A DNA stretch of 32,454 nucleotides from Streptomyces sp. ISL-66 (GTDB taxonomy: Bacteria; Actinomycetota; Actinomycetes; Streptomycetales; Streptomycetaceae). Made by a program: the position numbers and the translations under genes. The notes under the pieces are model-generated. The model had not been told where the DNA came from. It saw only the letters and a program-made list of their open reading frames with translations, and did not search any database. Location of the stretch: NCBI RefSeq assembly GCF_018614135.1, contig NZ_JAGGOW010000023.1, forward strand, positions 1 through 32,454, in the 5' to 3' direction. Each line of letters starts with the position of its first letter. Position 1 is the first letter of the stretch. Positions 1 to 8,514 of the stretch are shown piece after piece.

Positions 1-1235
1 CCGGCCGGCGGGGCGTGGGTGCGGGCGGCCGGCACGCGGGTCACGAGGGCGAGGGTCAGGCACAGGGCGGCGGCCCCCACGGCCACAGCGAAGGCCGCGG
101 CGGGCCCGTACCACTCGGCGAGCCGCCCGGAGACGGCGAGCGAGGCGGCTTGTCCCGCGACGAGCGAGCTGGCGGCGAAGGCCATCGACTCGCCGAGGCG
201 GCAGGGCTCGACCGCCCGCTCGGTGAGCGCGAACGCGGTGATCAGGTGCGGGGCGTAGGCGGCTCCGAGCACGGTGACGACCGCGTACAGCGGCCACAGG
301 GTGTCGGTGAAGAGCAGCGGCAGGGACAGCACGAGCGCGGCGGCGGTGGCCACCCGCCAGCGCAGCCGCAGCCCGAAGCGGGCGGGCAGCGCGCCGAGCG
401 AGAGCCCGACGGCGGCGCTGACCACGCCCATGGCGGCGTAGACGATGCCGGCCTGGCCGGGGACGCCCAACTGTGCGGTGAGGGCGGCGATTCCGGCCTG
501 ACAGGCGCCGAACATGGCGCCCTGGAGGGCGAGGGAGCCGCGCACCGCGTAGACGACGCGGGGCGGCCGGACCCGCGTCCTCTCCTTCTCCTCGCGGACC
601 CGCGCGGACACCCCGGCCGTGACGGCGGCGGTCGGGTGGAGCGCGTACCAGGTCCCGAAGACGGCGACCAGGGCGGCCGCGCCGCCGAGGGCGACGGCCG
701 GGTGCAGGACGAGGGTGGCCGTGCCGACGAGGGCCGGCCCGAAGACGAAGGAGACCTCGTCCAGGGTGCCTTCGAGGGAGTGGATGGCGCCCACGACGCT
801 CTCGTCGGCCTTGGCGCGGTGGGCCAGGGCCACGGAGCGGGTCCGGGCGAGCGGACCGATCAGCGGTACGGAGGCGCCGGTGACGGCGCCGATCGCGGCG
901 AGCGGGAGGGTGGCGAGGTCCGAGAGGGCCCCCACGACCAGAGCGGCGGTCGCGACGGCGTTGACCGCGGCGGCGCCGAGGACCACGGGACGCTGTCCGT
1001 GGCGGTCGGCGAGCCGTCCGAGGACGGGCCCGAAGACCACCTGCCCGGCGGAAAGGGTGCCGCCGACCATGCCGGCGGTGGCGAGGGAGCCGCTGGTCTG
1101 CGCGACCAGCAGGACGCTCCCGAACTGCGACATCGCCACGGGCAGCCGGGCGAGGAAGGAGACGAGCGGGAGGAGGGGCCCGGTCAGGGCGATGACTTGA
1201 CGATAGGTGTTGACGGTTCCGAACACTTGAGTCAC
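1..1235 (-). CDS. MFS transporter, 3' end cut by window edge
   Basis: The reverse strand reads openly from a GTG at 1235 to the left edge (411 codons), close to the usual length of a major facilitator exporter, so only the last few residues are missing. The product is hydrophobic throughout, with about 12 membrane segments. It begins VTQVFGTVNTYRQVIALTGP and has the short charged GRLADRHGQR loop after the second or third helix, which is the classic MFS loop 2-3 motif. A charged cytosolic stretch (ARVREEKERTRVRPPR) sits mid-protein between the two six-helix halves. It should be a proton-driven efflux or uptake carrier in the plasma membrane; the substrate cannot be told. It is divergent from treY, with only 73 bp between the starts. 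No clear Shine-Dalgarno precedes the GTG, so the start is uncertain; a second GTG lies three codons in. Confidence 0.85.
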   Translation of the reverse strand, partial: MTQVFGTVNTYRQVIALTGPLLPLVSFLARLPVAMSQFGSVLLVAQTSGSLATAGMVGGTLSAGQVVFGPVLGRLADRHGQRPVVLGAAAVNAVATAALVVGALSDLATLPLAAIGAVTGASVPLIGPLARTRSVALAHRAKADESVVGAIHSLEGTLDEVSFVFGPALVGTATLVLHPAVALGGAAALVAVFGTWYALHPTAAVTAGVSARVREEKERTRVRPPRVVYAVRGSLALQGAMFGACQAGIAALTAQLGVPGQAGIVYAAMGVVSAAVGLSLGALPARFGLRLRWRVATAAALVLSLPLLFTDTLWPLYAVVTVLGAAYAPHLITAFALTERAVEPCRLGESMAFAASSLVAGQAASLAVSGRLAEWYGPAAAFAVAVGAAALCLTLALVTRVPAARTHAPPA

Positions 1236-1308
1236 GTTAACCCGGCGCAGTCACTCGGATGCATTGGGTAATGGCACGGAATCCCGCATCCTGGGTACGT
1301 ACGTTCTC

Positions 1309-3621
1309 ATGAGCCAGCCCGCGCACACAGGCGTTGAATCCACCTCGCCGGAATCCGATGTTCCGCCCGCCGTCGCCCGGACGGCGGCCCGCCTCGCCCC
1401 AGCGGCGACCTACCGGCTACAGCTGCGCCCGGAGTTCGCCTTCGCGGACGCCCGGGCGGCGGTGCCCTACCTCGCCTCGCTCGGCGTGTCGCACCTGCAC
1501 CTCTCCCCGGTGCTGGAGGCCGTGCCCGGTTCGGCCCACGGGTACGACGTCACCGACCACACCCGGGTGCGGGCCGAGCTCGGCGGGGAGGGCGGGCTGC
1601 GGGAGCTGGCCGCCACCGCCCGCGCGCACGGCCTCGCCCTCGTCCTCGACATCGTGCCGAACCACATGGCGGTGCCGGCGCCGCTCCGGCTGAACCGGCC
1701 GCTGTGGGAGGTGGCCCGGGAGGGGCCGGGCTCCCCGTACGCACACTGGTTCGACATCGACTGGGAGGCGGGCGGCGGGAAGCTGCTCCTGCCGGTGCTC
1801 GGCGAGCCGCTCGATCCGGGGGAGCTCAAGGTCGACGGGCGGGGCGACCGGGCCGTCCTGCGGATCGGGGAGCTGGAGTTCCCGCTGCGGCGGGGCACGG
1901 CCGAGCTGGAGCCGGCGGCGCTGCTCGCCGCCCAGTGGTACCGGCCGGCATGCTGGCGGGAAGCCAGGACGGGCCTCAACTACCGTCGCTTCTTCACCAT
2001 TTCCGAACTGATCGGAGTCCGCGTCGAGGATCCCGGCGTCTTCGCCGCCACCCACGCCAAGGTGGTGGAGCTGGTCCGGGACGGGGTGGTCGCGGGGCTT
2101 CGGATCGACCACGTGGACGGCCTCGCGGACCCCGAGGGCTACCTGCGCCGGCTGCGGGAGGCCGTCGGCGAGGGCTGCTGGGTGGTGGTCGAGAAGATCC
2201 TGGCCCGCCACGAGCGGCTGCCGCACTCCTGGCCGGTGGCCGGAACCACCGGGTACGACGCGCTCCACCGGGTGGACGGAGTGCTCACCGACCCCGTCGG
2301 CGCCGCGCGACTGGCCGACGCGTTCCGCGAGTCGACCGGTCAGCCCCCGTGGTCGCAGACCGCCGGCGCGAGCGCGCGGGAGGTCCTGACCGGGGACCTG
2401 GCCGCCGAGCTGGCGACGCTGGAGCGGCTGGCCGGACCTGAACTCGCCCCCGCCGTACGGGAGCTGCTGATCGCCTACCCCGTCTACCGCCCCTACCCCG
2501 GCGAGCGGGAGCTCGTACCCGGGGCGCTGGCGGCGGCCGCCGCGCGGGCCGGTGCGGGCGCGGTGGCCGGCGTACGGGACCTCGTGCTGCTCGATCCCGT
2601 CTTCGCGGCGCGCTTCGCCCAGACCTGCGCCGCCCTGCGCGCCAAGTCCCTGGAGGACAGGGCGTTCTACCGCTACGCCCCGCTGCTGTCGGCGACCGAG
2701 GTGGGCGGGGATCCCGGGAATCCCGCGGTCACGGTGGCCGAGTTCCACGCGTACTGCGCCGAGCTGGACCGGCGGTGGCCCGCGTCCGGGACGGTGGTGA
2801 CCACGCACGACACGAAGCGCAGCGCGGACGTGCGGGCCCGGATCTCGGTGCTGTCGCAGGAACCGGGGCTCAGGCCGCCCGGGCCGGAGGGAGCCGATCC
2901 GCAACTGGCCTGGGTGGCCTGGCAGACGGCGCTGGGCCTCGGTGACGACGGCCCGCAGCGGGCCGAGCGGCTGGAGCAGGCCCTGCTGAAGGCGGTCCGC
3001 GAGGCCGCCCTGCACACGAGCTGGACGGAGCAGGACGCGGCGTACGAGGCCACGCTCGCGCGGTACGTCCCGCCCGCGGCCCCGGAGCTGCCCGGGCCGC
3101 TGGGGGAGGCGGCCCGCGCGAACGTGCTGGGCGCGGCGCTGCTCCACTTGGCGATGCCCGGGGTGCCGGAGGTCTACCAGGGTTGCGAGACGGAGTACCG
3201 GGCCCTGGTGGACCCCGACAACCGGCGTCCCGCCGAGTTCCCCCGGGAGGCGCTGGCCCGGCTGGACGCGGGGGCCGCGCCGCGCGGCACGGCGGAGGAG
3301 AAGCTCGCCCTCACCGCGACGCTGCTCCGGCTGCGGCGGAGCCGGCCCGAACTGTTCCACGGCTACGCACCACTGGCGGCCCGGGGCCCGGCGGCGGACC
3401 ACTGCGTGGCCTTCACCCGCTCCCCCGGCCTCGTGGCGGTGGCCACGCGCCTGTCCCACCGCCTCGCCCGGGCCGGGGGCTGGCGGGACACGGTCCTCCC
3501 CTTGCCGCCGGGCCGCTGGCAGCCCCTCCTGGGCCCGGGGGCCACCCTCCGGGGCGAGGCCCCTCTGGCCGGCCTCCTCGGCGGGGCCCGGCCGGTCGCC
3601 GTCCTGCTCCGGGAGGGGTAG
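1309..3621 (+). CDS. treY: Malto-oligosyltrehalose synthase TreY
   Basis: This 770-residue GH13 enzyme (EC 5.4.99.15) isomerises the reducing-end alpha-1,4 bond of maltodextrins to alpha,alpha-1,1, giving maltooligosyl-trehalose for TreZ. The (beta/alpha)8 motifs are all visible: YRLQLRPEFAFADA at 35-48, LVLDIVPNHMA at 111-121, GLRIDHVDGLADPEGY at 263-278 with nucleophile D267, VVVEKILARHERLPHSW at 292-308 with acid/base E295, TTHDTKRSADVRAR at 498-511 with D501, and PGVPEVYQGCE near the C-terminus. Length is normal for TreY. ATG 1309 was chosen because the family starts shortly before YRLQL; an in-frame TTG at 1264 is possible but less likely. No good Shine-Dalgarno is seen. A strong hairpin follows at 3746-3781. 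TreZ is encoded 3 kb downstream, separated by three unrelated genes. Confidence 0.96.
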   Translation: MSQPAHTGVESTSPESDVPPAVARTAARLAPAATYRLQLRPEFAFADARAAVPYLASLGVSHLHLSPVLEAVPGSAHGYDVTDHTRVRAELGGEGGLRELAATARAHGLALVLDIVPNHMAVPAPLRLNRPLWEVAREGPGSPYAHWFDIDWEAGGGKLLLPVLGEPLDPGELKVDGRGDRAVLRIGELEFPLRRGTAELEPAALLAAQWYRPACWREARTGLNYRRFFTISELIGVRVEDPGVFAATHAKVVELVRDGVVAGLRIDHVDGLADPEGYLRRLREAVGEGCWVVVEKILARHERLPHSWPVAGTTGYDALHRVDGVLTDPVGAARLADAFRESTGQPPWSQTAGASAREVLTGDLAAELATLERLAGPELAPAVRELLIAYPVYRPYPGERELVPGALAAAAARAGAGAVAGVRDLVLLDPVFAARFAQTCAALRAKSLEDRAFYRYAPLLSATEVGGDPGNPAVTVAEFHAYCAELDRRWPASGTVVTTHDTKRSADVRARISVLSQEPGLRPPGPEGADPQLAWVAWQTALGLGDDGPQRAERLEQALLKAVREAALHTSWTEQDAAYEATLARYVPPAAPELPGPLGEAARANVLGAALLHLAMPGVPEVYQGCETEYRALVDPDNRRPAEFPREALARLDAGAAPRGTAEEKLALTATLLRLRRSRPELFHGYAPLAARGPAADHCVAFTRSPGLVAVATRLSHRLARAGGWRDTVLPLPPGRWQPLLGPGATLRGEAPLAGLLGGARPVAVLLREG

Positions 3622-3924
3622 GCGCAAGGCCGGGGAGATCAAGGAGCCCGCTCACGTCGAGACCGGGACGTGGCTGCGCGAGGGCAGTGAATCGATCTAC
3701 AAGGACAGTGACAGTGTGTCCGGCCGGTGCTGACGCACGGAACCGCGGGCCGGGCCCGGGCCACCACCCGGGCCCGGCCCGTACGGCGCCTCGCGGCGTT
3801 GCCGGACCACGCACATACGTCCGGTTTCACCAGTCGTGGCCCTCCACCTCGCGATGCACCGCACCGAACGACGCGGCCGGGCAAACCTTCCCGGCCAGAG
3901 CACTAGGCCGCACCCGTCCCGGGA
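3622..3924 (+). other. Intergenic region with possible 3' gene relic
   Basis: These 303 bases between treY and the M14 gene hold no complete gene. From about 3623 to 3733 one frame reads RKAGEIKEPAHVETGTWLRE, then continues acidic and Ser-rich to a TGA at 3731. Its composition looks like the C-terminus of a real protein, but upstream the frame runs back into treY out of frame, with no start. It may be the 3' stub of a deleted gene. It is followed by the hairpin at 3746-3781 and about 140 bases of leader for the next gene. I do not recognise the family. Confidence 0.3.
3746..3781 (+). terminator. Hairpin terminator after treY
   Basis: A perfect 15-bp inverted repeat (3746-3760 against 3767-3781, all G/C) encloses the 6-base loop CCACCA. 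There is no U-tract, which is common for Streptomyces terminators. It lies 125 bases after the treY stop. Confidence 0.75.
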
Positions 3925-5253
3925 ATGGCATCACCTGTGACCCTCATCCGTGACATGTGCTACCCCACCCCGCACGAACTCGCCCTCGCCTCCCGGGCGC
4001 TCGCCGATGAGCACCCCGCCCGCGTCCGGCTCCGCCAGGCCGGCACCTCCCGGGCGGGGGAGCCGCTCTGGGTGCTCTCCGTAGGGTCCCCCGCGACGGC
4101 CGGGACACAGGCGGCCACGGCCGGAGCCGCCGCCGCGCCCAACGTCCTCGTCGTCGCCGGCGCACACGCCAACGAGCCCGTCGGCGGTGCCACCGCCCTC
4201 GCGCTCGCCCGGCACCTGATCCGCGAACCCCACGCCGGAACCACCTGGCACTTCCTGCTCTGCGCCGACCCCGACGGCGCGGCCCTGCACCGCACGCCAC
4301 GCCCCTACTCGCTCCTCGACTACCACCGGAACTTCTTCCGTCCGCCCGGGCCCGAACAGCCCGAGTGGGCGCCGTCCTTACTGCCCCCGGACCGCCTCCC
4401 CCCGGAGACCCTCGCCCTCACCCGCCTGATCGACGAACTCCGCCCCGCCCTCCAGATCTCCCTGCACGGCACCGATCTCGGCGGCTCCTGGGTGCAGCTC
4501 ACCCGGGACATACCCGGACTCGCCGAGCCCTTCGGGAAATCGGCCGCCGAGCTGCGCATCCCGGTCGAGACGAGCGCCTCCGACGCGTCCGGCTGGCCCT
4601 CCCCCGGCGCGGGGATCTTCGTGATGCCCACACCGGACGGCGTGGACAGCGTGGACGCCACGGACTCCGCACACGCCACGGTGATCCCTCCCGAGGACAC
4701 CCGCCTCAGCACCTGGTACCACGCCCACCGACACGCCGGTACGACCGCGATCGTCGAAGTCCCCATGTGGGCCTCGGACCTGGTGGACGACCCGGCCCCG
4801 CACCCCGATCCGCGCAGCGCCCTGCGCGCGCTGGCCGCCCGGCTCACCTCCGATACGGCGCGGGTGGCCGCCCTGCGGGAGGGCGCGGCGGGCGGTACGG
4901 GTCCGGCCGCCGACGCCCTGCTGCGCGCGGTGGACTGGACGCTCGCGCTGATCCCCGGGATCGCCGCCGAGTGGACGGGCGCCGGGGCTCCCGCCGAGGC
5001 GACGGCGGCGTACATCGGGAGCATCGACGCCTTCGGCCGCCGACTCTCGCTGCGGGCGGCCGCGATGCTGCTACGGGTGCTGCGCGCGCAGGGCCATCCG
5101 GCGGCGCCGGCCGTGGACCGGCTCGTCACGGGGTGGTGCGAGGAGTTCGCGGCCCGGTTCCAGGCCCGGTGGGTCCCGGTGGCCACCCAGGTGGAGCACC
5201 AGTCGCGGGTGGTCCTGGCGGCTTACGAGCGCCTCGTGGCGGCCGGCAGGTGA
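3925..5253 (+). CDS. M14-family zinc carboxypeptidase
   Basis: A 442-residue metallopeptidase of the M14 (carboxypeptidase A) superfamily. Zinc ligands fit HxxE...H: GAHANEPVGG gives H81 and E84, and ISLHGTD gives H181. The general base is probably E278 in TAIVEVPMW. The motif RNFF at 135-138, following SLLDYH, matches the substrate-binding Arg-Asn region of the family. No signal peptide or membrane segment is seen, so it is probably cytosolic, trimming C-terminal residues from peptides or cleaving a small amide; the substrate is unknown. The C-terminal third (about 290-442) is helical and not obviously catalytic. ATG 3925 is taken as start; GTG 3937 in the same frame is an alternative, and neither has a strong Shine-Dalgarno. 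It converges on the GNAT gene with a shared hairpin at 5260-5291. Confidence 0.85.
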   Translation: MASPVTLIRDMCYPTPHELALASRALADEHPARVRLRQAGTSRAGEPLWVLSVGSPATAGTQAATAGAAAAPNVLVVAGAHANEPVGGATALALARHLIREPHAGTTWHFLLCADPDGAALHRTPRPYSLLDYHRNFFRPPGPEQPEWAPSLLPPDRLPPETLALTRLIDELRPALQISLHGTDLGGSWVQLTRDIPGLAEPFGKSAAELRIPVETSASDASGWPSPGAGIFVMPTPDGVDSVDATDSAHATVIPPEDTRLSTWYHAHRHAGTTAIVEVPMWASDLVDDPAPHPDPRSALRALAARLTSDTARVAALREGAAGGTGPAADALLRAVDWTLALIPGIAAEWTGAGAPAEATAAYIGSIDAFGRRLSLRAAAMLLRVLRAQGHPAAPAVDRLVTGWCEEFAARFQARWVPVATQVEHQSRVVLAAYERLVAAGR

Positions 5254-5259
5254 CGGGCC

Positions 5260-5291
5260 GGCCCGCGGTCACCTGCCCGGCGCCGCGGGCC
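5260..5291. terminator. Bidirectional hairpin between convergent genes
   Basis: A 9-bp G/C stem (5260-5268 with 5283-5291) and a 14-base loop fill the gap between the M14 stop and the GNAT stop and could end transcription from both sides. Confidence 0.55.
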
Positions 5292-5804
5292 TCATTCGGC
5301 GGGCGTCACCAGCGTGTACCGCAGCTTCGGCAGGCTGGTCGCCCCGAGCCGGTCGTAGAAGCGGATCGCGCCCTCGTTCCAGTCCGGCGTCTGCCACTCC
5401 ACGTGGCCGAGCCGCAGCTCGCGAGCCAGGTCGCGCACGCCGTCCATCAGGGCGGCGCCGAGGCCGTGGCCGCGGGCCTCCTCGGCGAGATAGAGACAGT
5501 CCATGTGGAGGTAGTCGCCGGCTTCCCAGAAGGCGAACTGGGCCGAGCAGGCGGCGTACCCGGCGACCTCGCCGTCCGGGGTCTCGGCCAGCAGCACCCA
5601 CAGCCGGGTCTCGTCGGCGAACAGCTGCGGGCCGAGCCGGTCGGCGAGGTCGGCCGGCCGCGGCTCGGACTTCTCGTAGACCATGTGCTCGCGCATGAGC
5701 TCGATCAGCCGGGGCAGGTCCCCGGGGCGCGCGGGTCGTACGACGGGGGTGGCGGCTCCGGTCTCCGGGGCCGCCGCGGCAGAAACGTGTTCCGTGCGTG
5801 TCAT
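5292..5804 (-). CDS. GNAT family N-acetyltransferase
   Basis: A 170-residue single-domain GCN5-related acetyltransferase. The conserved acetyl-CoA pyrophosphate loop is EEARGHGLGAALMDGVRDLA (the R/QxxGxG/A motif), followed by the typical C-terminal strand and helix WQTPDWNEGAIRFYDRLGA. The N-terminus, after about 20 flexible residues, starts the fold with VRPARPGDLPRLIELMREHM. It transfers acetyl from acetyl-CoA to an amine; the acceptor cannot be predicted, and these domains act on antibiotics, protein N-termini or polyamines. The ATG at 5804 is chosen over the one at 5813 because GGAGG stands 9 bases before it and overlaps the upstream ATG. It lies downstream of the FHA gene on the same strand with a 114-bp gap, so it may share its transcript. 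Confidence 0.9.
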   Translation of the reverse strand: MTRTEHVSAAAAPETGAATPVVRPARPGDLPRLIELMREHMVYEKSEPRPADLADRLGPQLFADETRLWVLLAETPDGEVAGYAACSAQFAFWEAGDYLHMDCLYLAEEARGHGLGAALMDGVRDLARELRLGHVEWQTPDWNEGAIRFYDRLGATSLPKLRYTLVTPAE

Positions 5805-5918
5805 GGAAACCATCCTCCGTGCCGGACCCGCCCGCCCTCCATCGGGGTCCCCGGACCGTCTGCCCCGGACGGAGCGACAGCCCCGGGCGGCCCCCGAGCC
5901 GTCTCGGACGGCCGCGGC

Positions 5919-6482
5919 CTAGGTGGCCGACAGCCTGAACGTCATCCGTCCGAAGCCGATCTGGTCTCCGTCCCGGACCAGGGCCGAGCCGGTCACCCGG
6001 CGCCCGTTCACGGTGGTCCCGTTCGTGGAGCCGAGATCGGTGACCACCCACACCCCGTCCCGCACGGTCAGTTCGGCGTGCGCCCGGGAGACCGTCTCGT
6101 GGCTGAGCCGCAGGCCGTTGCCCGGATCGCGGCCGATCCGCAGGGGCTGGGCGCTGGGGTGCGGCAGGAGCAGTTTGGGCAGCTTCTCGGCGGCCCAGGC
6201 CCGCCGGACGCCCACCGTCACCGCCGAGGCCCGCCCCACCCAGCCGAACAGACGGCGGGTCCAGGGGCTTTCGGCGCCCTCCCGCCCGTCCAGGTCGGCG
6301 GTGAGCACCGCCAGGTCCTCGGAGCGGCGGGCGACGAGGGCCAGTTCCATGCGGCGCAGGAAGGTGTCGTGCGACAGCTTGCCGAGGGCCGCGCCCTCCC
6401 TGAGCTGGCCCAGCGCCCTGTCCCGCTCGGCGTCGGACAGTCGCGGAACGGGATAGGCGGGGAACTCGAAACTGGACGTCAC
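5919..6482 (-). CDS. DUF1707 and FHA domain protein
   Basis: A 187-residue soluble signalling-type protein. Residues 12-66 are a DUF1707 domain (PRLSDAERDRALGQLREG ... LSHDTFLRRMELALVARRSE), a short helical module very common in actinobacteria. After a linker with a hydrophobic patch comes a forkhead-associated domain at about 105-187: RIGRDPGNGLRLSHETVSRAHAEL carries the GR, S and H residues that contact phosphothreonine, and DLGSTNGTTVNG is the hallmark NG turn. It should bind a phosphothreonine peptide, so a Ser/Thr kinase partner is expected, though none is encoded here. The GTG at 6482 matches the usual family N-terminus (TSSFEFP). There is no ribosome-binding site but a promoter ends 6 bases upstream, suggesting a leaderless mRNA. 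Confidence 0.88.
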   Translation of the reverse strand: MTSSFEFPAYPVPRLSDAERDRALGQLREGAALGKLSHDTFLRRMELALVARRSEDLAVLTADLDGREGAESPWTRRLFGWVGRASAVTVGVRRAWAAEKLPKLLLPHPSAQPLRIGRDPGNGLRLSHETVSRAHAELTVRDGVWVVTDLGSTNGTTVNGRRVTGSALVRDGDQIGFGRMTFRLSAT

Positions 6483-6488
6483 AGGGTG

Positions 6489-6518
6489 ATTGTCGGCCCG
6501 CCGGGGGCAGAGTGTCCA
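6489..6518 (-). promoter_or_regulatory. Probable promoter of the DUF1707-FHA gene
   Basis: On the reverse strand TGGACA (6518-6513) and GACAAT (6494-6489) are 18 bases apart, close to the TTGACA/TATAAT consensus. Transcription would start about 6-7 bases further, on or next to the GTG start codon at 6482. Confidence 0.5.
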
Positions 6519-6594
6519 GAACTCCCCCGCCGAGCCGGGGATGATGGCCCGGACACGCAGGTTGGGGTACCGCCGCGAGACGAGGGGACCGTCC

Positions 6595-8394
6595 GTGAAG
6601 TTCGAGGTGTGGGCACCGCTGACAGGTCCGACGGGCCGGGTCGCGCTGCGGCTCGACGAAGCCACGTACGAGATGACGCGCGATCCGGAGCGGGAGGGCT
6701 GGTGGGCCGTGGAGGCCCCGGCCGCCGACGGCTCCCGGTACGGGTTCCTGCTGGACGAGGGCCGGGTTGAAGACCGGGGCGAAGGCCGGGACGGCGTCCG
6801 CGGCACCGTACGGCCCGATCCCCGCGGCCGCCGCCTCCCCGACGGGCCCGACGGCCTCTCGGCGGTCGTCGACTTCGAGGCGCTGACTCCCGCGGCCCCC
6901 GCCCCGGCTCCGCGAACCGTCCTCCAGGACGCCGTCCTGTACGAGCTGCACATCGGGACCTTCACCCCCGAGGGCACCTTCGACGCGGCCGCCGGCCGGC
7001 TCTCCCACCTCACCGCCCTCGGCGTCACCCACGTCGAGCTGATGCCGGTCTGCTCCTTCCCCGGCCGCCACGGCTGGGGGTACGACGGGGTCGCGCCCTG
7101 GTCCGTGCACGAACCGTACGGGGGCCCGGCCGGGCTGGCCCGGTTCGTGGAGGCGGCGCACGCCGCCGGGCTCGGCGTGGTGCTGGACGTGGTCCACAAC
7201 CACCTCGGCCCCTCCGGAAACCACCTCCCCGCCTTCGGGCCGTACTTCACCGACACCCACCACACCCCCTGGGGCGCGGCGGTGAACCTCGACGCGCCCG
7301 GCTCCGACGAGGTCCGCGCGTACTTCCTCGGCAGCGCCCTCGCCTGGCTGCGCGATTACCGGATCGACGGGCTCCGGCTGGACGCCGTCCACGCCCTCGC
7401 CGACGGCCGGGCGCTGACCTTCCTGGAGGAACTGGCCACCGCCGTCGACGAACTGGCCGCGGAGACGGGCCGGCCGCTGTTCCTGATCGCCGAGTCCGAC
7501 CAGTGCGATCCGCGCACCATCACCCCCCGCGCGGCCGGCGGCATCGGCCTGCACGCGCAGTGGAACGACGACTTCCACCACGCGCTGCACTGCGCGGTGA
7601 CCGGCGAATCCCAGGCGTACTACGCCGACTTCGCCGAGGCCCCGCTCGGAGCCCTCGCCAAGACCATGACCCGGGCCTTCTTCCACGACGGGACCTGGTC
7701 CTCCTTCCGGGGCCGCCACCACGGGCGTCCGGTGGACCGCGGCCGCACCCCCGCGCACCGGTTCCTCGGCTACGCGCAGACGCACGACCAGATCGGCAAC
7801 CGGGCCCTCGGCGACCGGCTCTCCGCCTCCCTCTCGCCCGGGCTGCTCGCGTGTGCGGCGGCCCTCGCGCTGACCGGCCCCTTCGTCCCGATGCTGTTCA
7901 TGGGCGAGGAGTGGGGCGCGGGCACGCCCTGGCAGTACTTCACCGACCATCCCGACCCTGAGCTCGCCGAGGCCGTACGGGCGGGCCGGCGCCGGGAGTT
8001 CGCGGAGCACGGCTGGAAGCCCGAGGAGATCCCGGACCCCCAGGACCCCGCCACCCGGGACCGCTCCCGCCTCGACTGGGCCGAGCCCGGCCGGGATCCG
8101 CACGCCCGCCTGCTGGACTGGTACCGCACCTTGATCACGCTCCGCCGCACCCACCCCGACCTGCGCGATCCCGATCTGGCGGCGCTCCGCACGGCCCACG
8201 ACGAGGAGCGCCGGTGGCTGACCTTCCGCCGGGGGGACATCCGCGTGGTGGTGAACCTCGCCTCCGAGCCGACCACCGTCGCGCTGGGCCGCAACGGCGT
8301 ACGGGTGCTGGCCGCCTGGATCCCCGTCGGGCATCCGGACGCCGACGGGCGGGTCCGCGTACCGGCGGAGTCGGTGGTGATCCTGGGCCCGTGA
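6595..8394 (+). CDS. treZ: Malto-oligosyltrehalose trehalohydrolase TreZ
   Basis: A 599-residue GH13 enzyme (EC 3.2.1.141) that cuts the alpha-1,4 bond next to the terminal trehalose unit made by TreY, releasing trehalose. The N-terminal beta domain starts immediately (KFEVWAPLTGPTGRVALRLD). The barrel follows with YELHIGTFTPEGTF at 116-129, GWGYDGVAPWSVHEPYGGP at 160-178, DVVHNHLGPSGNHL at 198-211, DGLRLDAVHAL at 258-268 with nucleophile D263, LIAESDQCDPR at 297-307 with acid/base E300, and YAQTHDQIGNRALGDRL with D398. GTG 6595 is chosen because GAGGGG precedes it by about 7 bases and the family begins at this point. It is divergent from the FHA gene, and two hairpins follow the stop. Confidence 0.96.
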   Translation: MKFEVWAPLTGPTGRVALRLDEATYEMTRDPEREGWWAVEAPAADGSRYGFLLDEGRVEDRGEGRDGVRGTVRPDPRGRRLPDGPDGLSAVVDFEALTPAAPAPAPRTVLQDAVLYELHIGTFTPEGTFDAAAGRLSHLTALGVTHVELMPVCSFPGRHGWGYDGVAPWSVHEPYGGPAGLARFVEAAHAAGLGVVLDVVHNHLGPSGNHLPAFGPYFTDTHHTPWGAAVNLDAPGSDEVRAYFLGSALAWLRDYRIDGLRLDAVHALADGRALTFLEELATAVDELAAETGRPLFLIAESDQCDPRTITPRAAGGIGLHAQWNDDFHHALHCAVTGESQAYYADFAEAPLGALAKTMTRAFFHDGTWSSFRGRHHGRPVDRGRTPAHRFLGYAQTHDQIGNRALGDRLSASLSPGLLACAAALALTGPFVPMLFMGEEWGAGTPWQYFTDHPDPELAEAVRAGRRREFAEHGWKPEEIPDPQDPATRDRSRLDWAEPGRDPHARLLDWYRTLITLRRTHPDLRDPDLAALRTAHDEERRWLTFRRGDIRVVVNLASEPTTVALGRNGVRVLAAWIPVGHPDADGRVRVPAESVVILGP

Positions 8395-8436
8395 GGGCCG
8401 TGAGGCCCGTGAGACAGGGCGCCGGGGCGTCCCGTG

Positions 8437-8503
8437 GGCCGGGCGCCCGGGCGCCCGGCCGTCGCCCCTTCGCCGGGACCCCGGTCCGGGCCGGGGCCCC
8501 GGC
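8437..8503. terminator. Double hairpin between convergent treZ and peptidase
   Basis: Two G/C structures lie in the 120-bp gap: a perfect 24-bp palindrome at 8437-8460, and a 13-bp stem with one mismatch at 8472-8484 with 8491-8503. Placed between converging genes, they probably terminate both. Confidence 0.6.
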
Positions 8504-8514
8504 GGCGAGCGGTC

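Noticed and set aside
5269..8334. Very long reverse-strand open frame of about 1000 codons
   Set aside because: It crosses treZ, the FHA and GNAT genes in other frames, is full of Arg/Gly/Pro and has no conserved motif; high-GC DNA keeps such frames open.
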